DNA from: JAFDZO01 sp044226845 | GTDB lineage: Bacteria > Bacteroidota > Ignavibacteria > Tepidaquicellales > Tepidaquicellaceae | NCBI GenBank assembly: GCA_044226845.1 | Contig: JBGAGG010000017.1 | Span: forward strand, 1-64,000 | DNA: 64,000 nt | Reading direction: 5' to 3' | Part shown: positions 8,060 to 16,089 of the stretch, one piece after another | Position numbering within the stretch: the first letter of the stretch is position 1 | Layout of the letters: every line of letters starts with the position of its first letter | The notes under the pieces: model-generated | The model's input: the letters and a program-made list of their open reading frames with translations, nothing else | Database searches by the model: none | Told to the model about the DNA's origin: nothing | Position numbers and translations under genes: made by a program

Positions 8060-9466
8060 ATGTTTGAAAAACAAAGAACAATAAAAAATGCTATTACCTT
8101 ATCAGGTGTAGGATTACATACAGGGAATAAATCTAACATGACTTTTAAACCTGCGCCCGAAGATTTCGGTATAAGATTTAAAAGAGTTGATATTGAGAAT
8201 TCACCTGAAATTCCCGCGGACGTTGACCACGTAACTGACTTATCACGCGGAACAACTATTGCCGTTAATGGTGTCGAAGTGCACACTGTAGAGCACGTGC
8301 TTGCAGCTATTATGGGATGCGAAGTTGATAATCTTTTGATAGAGCTTGATTCAAATGAAGTTCCCATTATGGATGGAAGCGCAAAAGCATACGTTGAAAC
8401 TTTGCATAAGGCTGAATTCGTTGAGCAGAATGCAAATAAAGATTATTTAATAATTGAAGATACGGTTCACTATCAGGATACAAAAAATAATGTTGATATA
8501 GTTGCTCTGCCGCTGAAAGATGATTTCAGAGTATCGGTTATGATTGATTTTAATAATCCTGCTCTTGGGGTACAGCATACAGGATTATTCAGCATGCAGA
8601 AAGAATTTGCCGAGCAGTTTGCTCCTTCAAGGACATTTTGTTTTTTAAGCGAAGTGGAAATGCTGAGAGCAAATAATCTTATTAAAGGCGGTGACATCGA
8701 TAATGCAATCGTTATAATGGATATGGATCTCTCTGATGAGGAGTTTGAAAAAATGAAGAAGAGACTTGGGATTGAGAAAAGTGTAATCATGGGCTCTAAT
8801 GGAATTTTAGATAATAAAGATCTGAGATTTAAAAATGAGCCGGCAAGACATAAGCTGTTGGATCTGATCGGTGACATGGCTTTGATAGGCGCACCGATTA
8901 AAGGGCAAATATTAGCTGCCCGCCCGGGTCATAGAGCAAATGTAGAATTTACTAAAATGCTCCGCAAACTTTATCTGCAGAAGAAGCTTGAGAAAAAATA
9001 TCAGGCATTAAAGTCCGCTAAAGGTGTATATGATATTGAAGCTATTTTAAAAATTCTACCACACAGGTATCCGTTTGTAATGGTCGACAAAATTATTGAA
9101 ATTGAAATGGGAAAGAGAATTGTCGGTGTGAAAAATGTTACTATCAATGAGCCGTTCTTTCAAGGGCACTTTCCGGGAAAACCAGTAATGCCGGGAGTAA
9201 TGATCATAGAAGCTATGGCGCAGACGGGATGTATTTTAATTTTGAATGAGCTGGGAGATACCTCCAATAAGCTTGGCTACTTTGCATCTATAAAAGAAGC
9301 AAAGATGAGAAAACCTGTAGTGCCGGGTGATCAGTTAGTAATTGAAATGGAACTGATATATTTCAGAAGAGGAATTTGCAATTTAAAGGGTAAAGCTTAT
9401 AAAGGATATGTCGGAGGAGAAATTGCCTGCGAAGCTGAGATTACTGCAGCAGTAGTTGACAGATAA
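8060..9466 (+). CDS. Bifunctional LpxC deacetylase / FabZ dehydratase fusion
   Basis: One 468-residue polypeptide joining two lipid A/fatty acid enzymes. Residues about 1-300 are LpxC, the zinc deacetylase that commits UDP-acyl-GlcNAc to lipid A; visible are GVGLHTG, the zinc motif HTVEHVLAA, the NLIKGG loop, the catalytic RHKLLDLIGD (His and Asp) and PGHRAN. Residues about 325-468 are FabZ, the hydroxyacyl-ACP dehydratase, with ILPHRYPFVMVDKI and GHFPGKPVMPGVMIIEAMAQ holding the active-site His and Glu. The fusion is a known feature of Bacteroidetes/Chlorobi genomes and supports the taxonomic call. All catalytic residues appear intact. The gene closes the envelope operon; a shared terminator follows. 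Confidence 0.96.
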   Translation: MFEKQRTIKNAITLSGVGLHTGNKSNMTFKPAPEDFGIRFKRVDIENSPEIPADVDHVTDLSRGTTIAVNGVEVHTVEHVLAAIMGCEVDNLLIELDSNEVPIMDGSAKAYVETLHKAEFVEQNANKDYLIIEDTVHYQDTKNNVDIVALPLKDDFRVSVMIDFNNPALGVQHTGLFSMQKEFAEQFAPSRTFCFLSEVEMLRANNLIKGGDIDNAIVIMDMDLSDEEFEKMKKRLGIEKSVIMGSNGILDNKDLRFKNEPARHKLLDLIGDMALIGAPIKGQILAARPGHRANVEFTKMLRKLYLQKKLEKKYQALKSAKGVYDIEAILKILPHRYPFVMVDKIIEIEMGKRIVGVKNVTINEPFFQGHFPGKPVMPGVMIIEAMAQTGCILILNELGDTSNKLGYFASIKEAKMRKPVVPGDQLVIEMELIYFRRGICNLKGKAYKGYVGGEIACEAEITAAVVDR

Positions 9467-9493
9467 TTTATTTCTTGATATGTATATAAAAAG

Positions 9494-9517
9494 AAGGCTA
9501 TGAAATTTCATAGCCTT
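9494..9517. terminator. Bidirectional terminator between lpxC/fabZ and pgk
   Basis: A perfect 24-base palindrome built on AAGGCTATGAAA and its complement, flanked by A-rich sequence on the left and T-rich on the right. It therefore works in both directions for the convergent genes lpxC/fabZ (+) and pgk (-). Confidence 0.9.
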
Positions 9518-9542
9518 TTTTATTTAAAAATATTTTTTATAA

Positions 9543-10760
9543 TTATTTATTGCTCAATGCTTCAACTCCCGGAAGTTTTTTCCCTTCGAGGAATTCCAGT
9601 GAAGCGCCGCCACCTGTAGAAACGTGCGATACTTTTTCATCAAGTCCTGCCTTTGCAATTGCGCTTGCAGAGTCTCCCCCGCCGATAATTGTTATAGCGC
9701 CTTTATCAGTTGCATCTGCTAAAGCCTTTGCAATTTCAAAAGTACCTTTCGCAAAGTTATCCATTTCGAAAACTCCCATTGGTCCGTTCCATATTATTGT
9801 TTTTGAATTGGCTATCTCATCGCTGAATGTTTTAATTGTATCAGGTCCTATATCCACTCCCATCCAGTCATTATGATCTTCGGGAAGAGCATCAGCTTTA
9901 AATACTTTTGATTCAGCAGCGTTATCGAATTTACTTGCATATACTACATCAGTAGGCAGCAATAATTTTTTATTGGATGACTTAGCTTTTTCGATGAGTT
10001 CTTTTGCGAGCTCAACTTTATCTTCTTCTAAAAGAGATTTACCAATATTATATCCTAAAGCTTTATAGAAAGTAAACATCATTCCGCCGCCGATTAAAAT
10101 TGAATCTGCTTTTGTCATTAAATTTTGAATTACATCTATCTTACCGGAAATTTTTGAACCGCCGAGAATTGCGCAGAGCGGCTTTTTCGGATTATCGATT
10201 GCATCTGCAAGATAATTTAATTCTTTCTCCATCAGATATCCTGCAGCGCATTCTTTAATGTAATGTGTTACGCCTTCTGTAGAGGCATGCGCTCTGTGCG
10301 CAGTGCCGAATGCATCATTGACATAAATATCACCGTATGAGGCAAGCTTCTTGGCGAACTCAGCATCATTTTTTTCTTCCTCTTTGTAAAATCTTAAATT
10401 TTCTAGTAACAGGATATCTCCATCTTTCATTTCATCTATCATGCGTGGAACATTATCGCCTATGCAATCATCTGCAAAAAATATTTTTCTTTGCAGCTGA
10501 TTTGATAAAAATTCTGCTACAACATTAAGTGAAAATTTTGGATTTTTTTCTCCTTTAGGTCTGCCAAGATGGCTCATTAAAATACACTTTCCTCCGCGTG
10601 TGCATATTGCTGCGATAGTAGCAAGTGATTCCATTATTCTTTTAGGATCGGTTATTTCACGATTCTCATCAAGCGGTACATTGAAGTCTACTCTTACAAG
10701 TATACGGTTGCCCTTAATTTTCTTTTGTTCGATTAAATCATTTACATTGAGTTTGTTCAT
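9543..10760 (-). CDS. pgk: Phosphoglycerate kinase
   Basis: Glycolytic enzyme that transfers phosphate from 1,3-bisphosphoglycerate to ADP in the cytosol. Substrate-binding motifs are visible: RVDFNVPLDENREI near residue 22, LMSHLGRPKGEKNP, LLLENLRFYKEEEKND, VNDAFGTAHRAHAST and LGGSKISGKIDVI. The nucleotide-binding half has WNGPMGVFE and the terminal GGGDSASA and STGGGASLEFLEGKKLPG motifs. The 405 residues agree with the normal length. It is a single-gene unit on the minus strand, with terminators on both sides. Confidence 0.97.
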   Translation of the reverse strand: MNKLNVNDLIEQKKIKGNRILVRVDFNVPLDENREITDPKRIMESLATIAAICTRGGKCILMSHLGRPKGEKNPKFSLNVVAEFLSNQLQRKIFFADDCIGDNVPRMIDEMKDGDILLLENLRFYKEEEKNDAEFAKKLASYGDIYVNDAFGTAHRAHASTEGVTHYIKECAAGYLMEKELNYLADAIDNPKKPLCAILGGSKISGKIDVIQNLMTKADSILIGGGMMFTFYKALGYNIGKSLLEEDKVELAKELIEKAKSSNKKLLLPTDVVYASKFDNAAESKVFKADALPEDHNDWMGVDIGPDTIKTFSDEIANSKTIIWNGPMGVFEMDNFAKGTFEIAKALADATDKGAITIIGGGDSASAIAKAGLDEKVSHVSTGGGASLEFLEGKKLPGVEALSNK

Positions 10761-10834
10761 AGAAATGAATTGAGTTATTAAAAATTAAAAATAATCATTA
10801 TGTATTTTAAAAAATATGGAGAAATATAAACAAA

Positions 10835-10865
10835 AAAGCCCGCTGAATTTCTTCAATCGGGCTTT
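10835..10865 (-). terminator. Terminator after the T9SS cargo gene at 10886
   Basis: AAAGCCCG (10835-10842) pairs with CGGGCTTT (10858-10865) around a partly paired loop, with an A-run on the left that gives a U-run in the minus-strand transcript. It isolates pgk from the secreted-protein array. Confidence 0.85.
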
Positions 10866-10885
10866 AGTAAACGTGTATATAAAAT

Positions 10886-13300
10886 TTATTTTATTAAAAT
10901 CATTCTTTTCGTATCAATAAACTCCGATGTTTCAAGTTTATAAAAATATATGCCGGAAGAAAATTTAGAACCGTCGAAACTAACTGTGTAATTATTGGCT
11001 GACAATTCCTGATTTACCAGCTGAGCCACTTCACGCCCGAGCATATCAAAAACTTTTAAAGTAACCAACGATTGCTTAGGAAGTGAAAAACTTATTTTGG
11101 TAACAGGATTAAATGGGTTGGGATAATTTTGTGACAATTTAAAATCAGAAGGAATTGAATTATTATTGCCGGATGTACCGACAAACAAGTATGCAAAAAT
11201 ATTATCTACAAATAAATTATTACCATAAGCACTCCATGTTGTGAATTTTACTTTATTTATACCAATGGGGAGAGGTAAAAATTTTGTACCCCACTCATTG
11301 TTTGCAGGCGCAGTATATTCACCTGAACCTGAAGCAGTGGTTAAGTTTGAAGAAGTATTTGTTCCTGTCTGCGGAGTTTGAGTAGCGATGAAAGTCTTGA
11401 ATAAAGTCCATGTAGCTCCATTATTAGTAGAAGTAAAAACTCCCAATGAATCCTGTGCAAGCACACCACTGCCGTCCAAATAAAATCTGTAAGCATAATC
11501 AAATGTTAAATAATATAGATTGGATGGTATAGGTGGAAACTGATTGCTGATAAGTGACTGTGTTGTTCCGTTCTCTGCTGACCAGTATTTAAATCTGGCT
11601 GAACCTGTGCCTGAACCATAAGCGCTTGAAGTTTCACGTGACCAGTATAAAGGAGCTGTATATTCAAGGCTCCAATAAAGGGGTGGAAAATTTGTTTGTG
11701 AAAAATCCTGCAATAAAGGCAGAAGTCCTGCTCTCCGTAAAATAAGCTGCCTGTCAGGAGCTGTGGAGTTTAAGGAATCTGAATTTGAATATGCACGAGC
11801 ACGCCAAACACCTGTTACAGAGTCCTCCGGAAGAACTCCAATAGCTGATAATGCGCTATCAAGAAAAGATACTCTGAATGAAACTATTGTATCTAAACCT
11901 GAATTTCCCGAGGTGAAAGAAAAAACCGGCGGGTCTGAATATACGGCACTGTTTTTAAATAACCATTTATGCGTATTTGATGGACCGGATTTTCTCCAGG
12001 TAAAAGTTACAATCGAGCTATCTACCGGAGATGTTACTATCCGCGTTCCGGCATTAGGAGAAACAAGAGCAAATGGAGATAACACAGCCTGCTCTCTTCT
12101 TAATGTTAAAGCAAACGGACCATTGGATGATTTAAGTGAATCAACACCCGGCGCGCCGGTACCTTTGTATGCCCATACATCCCATTGGCCGACTGCAGAA
12201 TCTGAAGCAGTACCGTTGTTAGTAAATCCGTTTGAAGCAAGTAATACATCAAGAGCTCCTAATGTAGTTGTTATTGAATTCGTTGCAGAACCGATTGTCA
12301 GCCTCCTTGTTGGCAGAGCAGTACCGAATATCCATTTGTATGATGCTCCTGCAGCTGATGTATCCCATGAAATTGTAACGGGTACAGTTGAGCCTGCAAC
12401 GGTAATTATTCTTGAACCCGATAAAGGGGACTGAATTGCGAACGGATTCAACTGTCTTGTTAAAGTTGGAGGAATGATAAAGGCATCAACTTCACTGCCT
12501 GAGCCAAAATTTCCAATTAATGAGGCAGCTCCCGTAGATGTATTACATCTGTACAGCTTTCCTGCATCGGTATATGCTGCAAGGAATAGCGAATCTGTTT
12601 CAGGGTCGAATGCCATACCCTGAGCAAAATTTATATTTATGCCAAGCGGTCCAACCTGGGTTGCTGCGCCGGTAGTTTTATTAATTATATTTAAGGCATC
12701 TGAGTTTACATCGCAACTATACATCACTCCTGAATTACTAATAGCTATATCTATAGGGAACGTTGAACCCGACATTGATGCAGCTACAGTTGTAAGCGAA
12801 CCTGTCGTGAGATTTATTGTATATAGTCTTCCTACGACACCATCAATTGAGACAACGTACATTATGCTTGCAGCTTTATCCCATGCCATGCCTGTAACTA
12901 TGTGACCTGCTCCTAAACCTGTGAGTGGTGCAACTGTATTTATATTTCCGTTTAATGTATCAATTGTTACTAAGTTTCCTGAACCTGCTGCCAGATACTC
13001 TAATCCGTAATATATCCCTGATGTACTTCGCGCCGCACCGAACAATGTTCTGGAAGATGTTGAAAGCCAGTTGAGATTTCCCGGAGTATTTAAATAAGAT
13101 TTAACAATTCCGGTTGTGCCTTGCACTACATCTCCGAACCAGCGGCTCATATAGCTTTGTACTGATGCAGAAGGACTTATATAAACTTGTTTTGAAAGAT
13201 GAGGATCAGGAAGTGCGGAGGAAATATTATCATTCTGAGAAAAAGATTTTCCGCAGCACAATAAAAACACTAATATTATAAAAGAGGTAAAAAATCTCAT
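10886..13300 (-). CDS. T9SS-secreted protein with propeller-like and repeated Ig-like modules
   Basis: A large cell-surface or secreted protein of 804 residues; function unknown. A signal peptide (about 1-21, ending KSFSQ) is followed by a propeller-like region (about 95-275) with repeating units such as YTINLTTGSLTTV and YRCNTSTGAASLIGNFG. Two related modules follow, one with NSITTTLGALD and GQWDVWAYKG and one with VTGVWRARAY. Next is a beta-sandwich region (about 530-705) containing YLTFDYAYRFYLDG and VDNIFAYLF. The last 75 residues are a type A sorting domain (NYPNPFNPVTKISFSLP, then SGIYFYKLE), which directs export by the type IX system. The middle and end match the protein encoded at 13433-15910. 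It is monocistronic by its flanking terminators. Confidence 0.88.
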   Translation of the reverse strand: MRFFTSFIILVFLLCCGKSFSQNDNISSALPDPHLSKQVYISPSASVQSYMSRWFGDVVQGTTGIVKSYLNTPGNLNWLSTSSRTLFGAARSTSGIYYGLEYLAAGSGNLVTIDTLNGNINTVAPLTGLGAGHIVTGMAWDKAASIMYVVSIDGVVGRLYTINLTTGSLTTVAASMSGSTFPIDIAISNSGVMYSCDVNSDALNIINKTTGAATQVGPLGININFAQGMAFDPETDSLFLAAYTDAGKLYRCNTSTGAASLIGNFGSGSEVDAFIIPPTLTRQLNPFAIQSPLSGSRIITVAGSTVPVTISWDTSAAGASYKWIFGTALPTRRLTIGSATNSITTTLGALDVLLASNGFTNNGTASDSAVGQWDVWAYKGTGAPGVDSLKSSNGPFALTLRREQAVLSPFALVSPNAGTRIVTSPVDSSIVTFTWRKSGPSNTHKWLFKNSAVYSDPPVFSFTSGNSGLDTIVSFRVSFLDSALSAIGVLPEDSVTGVWRARAYSNSDSLNSTAPDRQLILRRAGLLPLLQDFSQTNFPPLYWSLEYTAPLYWSRETSSAYGSGTGSARFKYWSAENGTTQSLISNQFPPIPSNLYYLTFDYAYRFYLDGSGVLAQDSLGVFTSTNNGATWTLFKTFIATQTPQTGTNTSSNLTTASGSGEYTAPANNEWGTKFLPLPIGINKVKFTTWSAYGNNLFVDNIFAYLFVGTSGNNNSIPSDFKLSQNYPNPFNPVTKISFSLPKQSLVTLKVFDMLGREVAQLVNQELSANNYTVSFDGSKFSSGIYFYKLETSEFIDTKRMILIK

Positions 13301-13326
13301 CTGCTAAAATTGTAGAATTGAATTAA

Positions 13327-13350
13327 ATAATAGTAAAGTTATACATAAAT
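13327..13350 (-). promoter_or_regulatory. Candidate upstream element shared by T9SS cargo genes (copy 1)
   Basis: AT-rich sequence with the core AATAGTAAAGTTATAC, 27-50 bases upstream of the 10886-13300 gene start. Closely similar sequences lie upstream of the cargo genes starting at 15910 and 20176, and weaker ones upstream of those at 17997 and 22681. It may be a promoter or regulator site; this is inference from recurrence only. Confidence 0.35.
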
Positions 13351-13377
13351 CTCAATTAATATCCCTGTACAAAAAAA

Positions 13378-13406
13378 AAGCCCGTGCATTCTTCATGCAC
13401 GGGCTT
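13378..13406 (-). terminator. Terminator after the T9SS cargo gene at 13433
   Basis: Perfect 12-bp stem AAGCCCGTGCAT (13378-13389) with ATGCACGGGCTT (13395-13406) and a 5-base loop. A nine-base A-run on the plus strand becomes a U-run in the minus-strand RNA. Confidence 0.9.
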
Positions 13407-13432
13407 AGTAAAAAAGAAATTATATTTCTAAA

Positions 13433-15910
13433 TTATTTAATAAGCATCATTCTCTTAACGTCGGAGAATTCAGCAGATTCAAGTTTATAGAAATATACAC
13501 CTGATGAAAGGTTTGCTGCGTTGAAATCGAATGAATAATTATTCGGAGTCAATTCCTGATTAACTAATTGAGCAACTTCTTTTCCAAGCATATCATATAC
13601 TTTCAATGAAACGAAAGCTGATTTTGGAAGTGAGAAGCTGATCTTTGTTGTCGGGTTAAAAGGATTCGGATAATTTTGTTTCAATTCAAATTTTTCAGGA
13701 ATTAATGTTAATGGTGTACCTGTTCCTGTTGATGGACCTGAAGTAATGTCATCAATGAATAAGTTATTTCCGAATGCTGATAATGCAGTAAATCTTACCA
13801 TATTTGTACCAACAGGCATAGCAAATAATTTGGTTGCCCATTCATTATTTGCAGGAGCCATGTATTCTGTGTTGTTTCCGATTGCACCTGTTGTAGACAT
13901 ATTTGTTGTTGAGTTGTAACCGCCTGCAGGAGTATTTGTTGCTATCAGTGTAATTAATCTGTTCCAGGTTGCTCCGGCATTTGTTGATGTATAAATAGCC
14001 ATTGAGTCAGCTGAAAGTGTTGTTGTCGGTTGATAGAATTTATGTGCATAGTTAAATCTTAAGTAATTATTCGGACCTGTAACTGCAGGGAATTGATTAC
14101 TTGTTAATGATTGTGTTGTACCGCCTGATGCACTATAGTAATCGAACATTGCTGAACCAACTGAAGCACCGTAACCGCCCGGTGTTTGTCTTGTCCAATA
14201 TTGTGTGCCTGTTCCGGTATATGTCCAGAAAGGAGGCGGCATTGCAGCGTCAGAAAAGGTTTGTAGTAATGGCAATAAGCCTGCTCTTCTTAAAGTTATT
14301 GATCTATCAGGAGCTGTGGAATTTAATGAGTCAGTTGTTGAATAAGCTCTAACTCTCCAGAATCCGACGGCTGAGTCGCCAGGAGCAATGCCTAAAGATG
14401 CAAGAAGACTATCTGCCTGTGAATTTCTAAGTGTTAAAGAATTTGTGAAACCTGCTCCGTCTGAAAGTATTCTTACAGTTGCAGGATCTGTATATGAAGC
14501 GCCAACTTTAAATAACCATCTGTATGTTGCGCCTGAACCTGATGCACCCCATGTAATTGATATAGGAGATGGATCAATAGGTGAAGTTACAATTCTTGTA
14601 CCTGATGCAGGTGCTGTTAAAGCAAATGGTGTAAGTGCAACCTGTTGTCTTCTTAAAATAATAGCGCGTGGTCCGTTTGTTGATTTTAATGAGTCAGCAC
14701 CAGGTGCGCCAGGACCTTTAAATGCCCATACGTCCCATTGACCAACTGCTGAGTCAGATGCTGTTCCATTATTTGTAAAACCGTTAGCTGCTAAAATTGC
14801 ATCTAATGCACCTAATGTTGTTGTAATTGAATTTGTACCTGAAGGTAATGTAAGTCTTCTGGTAGCTGTTGTCGGGTTACCGAAAATCCATTTATAAGAT
14901 GCGCCTGTAGCTGATGTATCCCATGTAATTGTTACAGGTGTTGATGAACCCGGTGCAGTTACAACTCTTGCTCCTGCTGTAGGAGTTTGTAAATTGAATG
15001 CACTAAGTGGTGGTGTAGAAGAGTTACCAAGGTCTACCACAAAAACTCTGTCAGGTGTACCTTGAACTAAACCAACCCATGTTCTTTTTCCTGGTACTAA
15101 ATTCGTAACAACCTCACCGCCGCCTGATGCTAATGGAGCACCAGTTGTTAGTGGAATTGTAAGGTTTAATGGAGTACCAATTTGAACAAGTGTTGTCGCA
15201 TTGTATTGTACTAAAGCTGTTCCTGTATTTGATGTTGGTGTCTGGTCTGTACCAATCCATAAGTAAGGTCCTGCAGGATTATCATCATAACCAACAGAAT
15301 ATAATCCTGATGCAGGTGTTGTAATTGATAAAGATGCAGTTCCTAAAGTATCAACAAATCTTAATGGACCTGTGAAGCTGTTCGTACCAACCCAGAAACC
15401 GTTTCTTACTGGGTCCCAGCAAATTGCTCTTAATGTTGTTAAGCTGGTTGTAATAGTTTTAACAACTGCCTTTGTTCCTGTATCAACACCGAAAATAGAA
15501 CCGGTTGTGTTAACACCCCAGAGTAAGCCTTTTGCAAAAGCCATATCTCTGAATGAACCTGTGCCGCCTGTGATTGCAAACGAATCAAGCTTTACCCAAG
15601 CTGCGCTGATTTTATAAAATTTATTAGCATTGAACTGGCTGACAATATAATATGAGCCTGTCCAAACTACACCGTAGGAAACTGCGTTTCCCGGTGTTAC
15701 GGAGTCAACGTTATGGTTTCTTAACAAATCGCCCACTGCATCAAGATTGTTTGCCTGAACCACTTGTTTCGATGTCGTCGAAACTCCTATGTAGGAGGAA
15801 GGGTTGACGTCATTTAAAACAGGCGGTGCAAATTTACTATCCTGAGCATTAGAGCTTAAGGAAATTGCTGTTAAAACCAATAACAAGAAAAGTACTTTTG
15901 TAAATCTCAT
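13433..15910 (-). CDS. T9SS-secreted mosaic protein (module A plus repeated Ig-like modules)
   Basis: An 825-residue surface or secreted protein. The start chosen is the ATG at 15910 (MRFTKVLFLLLVLTAI), because it begins a proper signal peptide and has AAAGGAAA just upstream; an ATG at 15970 would add 20 unlikely residues. After the signal peptide comes a propeller-like module of about 250 residues (DALGDLLRNHNVDS to VQGTPDRVFV), nearly the same as in the protein at 18281-20176. The following regions, including NSITTTLGALDAILA, GQWDVWAFKG, LRFNYAHKFYQ and the C-terminal NYPNPFNPTTKISFSLP sorting domain, match the protein at 10886-13300. It is thus a two-parent mosaic. Molecular function unknown. 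Confidence 0.88.
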   Translation of the reverse strand: MRFTKVLFLLLVLTAISLSSNAQDSKFAPPVLNDVNPSSYIGVSTTSKQVVQANNLDAVGDLLRNHNVDSVTPGNAVSYGVVWTGSYYIVSQFNANKFYKISAAWVKLDSFAITGGTGSFRDMAFAKGLLWGVNTTGSIFGVDTGTKAVVKTITTSLTTLRAICWDPVRNGFWVGTNSFTGPLRFVDTLGTASLSITTPASGLYSVGYDDNPAGPYLWIGTDQTPTSNTGTALVQYNATTLVQIGTPLNLTIPLTTGAPLASGGGEVVTNLVPGKRTWVGLVQGTPDRVFVVDLGNSSTPPLSAFNLQTPTAGARVVTAPGSSTPVTITWDTSATGASYKWIFGNPTTATRRLTLPSGTNSITTTLGALDAILAANGFTNNGTASDSAVGQWDVWAFKGPGAPGADSLKSTNGPRAIILRRQQVALTPFALTAPASGTRIVTSPIDPSPISITWGASGSGATYRWLFKVGASYTDPATVRILSDGAGFTNSLTLRNSQADSLLASLGIAPGDSAVGFWRVRAYSTTDSLNSTAPDRSITLRRAGLLPLLQTFSDAAMPPPFWTYTGTGTQYWTRQTPGGYGASVGSAMFDYYSASGGTTQSLTSNQFPAVTGPNNYLRFNYAHKFYQPTTTLSADSMAIYTSTNAGATWNRLITLIATNTPAGGYNSTTNMSTTGAIGNNTEYMAPANNEWATKLFAMPVGTNMVRFTALSAFGNNLFIDDITSGPSTGTGTPLTLIPEKFELKQNYPNPFNPTTKISFSLPKSAFVSLKVYDMLGKEVAQLVNQELTPNNYSFDFNAANLSSGVYFYKLESAEFSDVKRMMLIK
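15020..15755 (-). repeat. Duplicated module A, copy 1
   Basis: Coding segment for the N-terminal propeller-like module of the 13433-15910 protein. It matches 19310-20045 at nucleotide level. Within 15423-15570 there are identical runs of about 45 and 50 bases and only a handful of mismatches, which points to a recent duplication or gene conversion. Confidence 0.85.
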
Positions 15911-15983
15911 AAATTTTCCTTTCTTAGTATAATTTAAATTAGTTAGAGGAGTATGCATAAAATTGAGCAAATATTTTTTTTAA

Positions 15984-16013
15984 ATCAATAGTAAAAGAAG
16001 TTTATACATTTAA
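15984..16013 (-). promoter_or_regulatory. Candidate upstream element shared by T9SS cargo genes (copy 2)
   Basis: Contains TCAATAGTAAAAGAAGTTTA followed by TACATTTAA, 74-103 bases upstream of the start at 15910. It shares the CAATAGTAAA-x-GTTTATACAT pattern with the copies at 13327 and 20418. Confidence 0.35.
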
Positions 16014-16031
16014 TATATTTTAGTAAATAAA

Positions 16032-16064
16032 AAAGCCCCGTAAGCTCTTCGCTCACGGGGCTTT
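16032..16064 (-). terminator. Terminator after the T9SS cargo gene at 16090
   Basis: AAAGCCCCGT (16032-16041) pairs with ACGGGGCTTT (16055-16064), an inner AGC/GCT stem caps the loop, and an A-run lies on the left. Confidence 0.9.
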
Positions 16065-16089
16065 AAAATTACAATGTACTTTTAAAAAA

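Noticed and set aside
11763..12434. 223-codon plus-strand frame inside the cargo gene
   Set aside because: It lies antisense to a gene with a clear signal peptide and sorting domain. Long antisense frames are expected from its Thr/Ser/Ala-rich codons.
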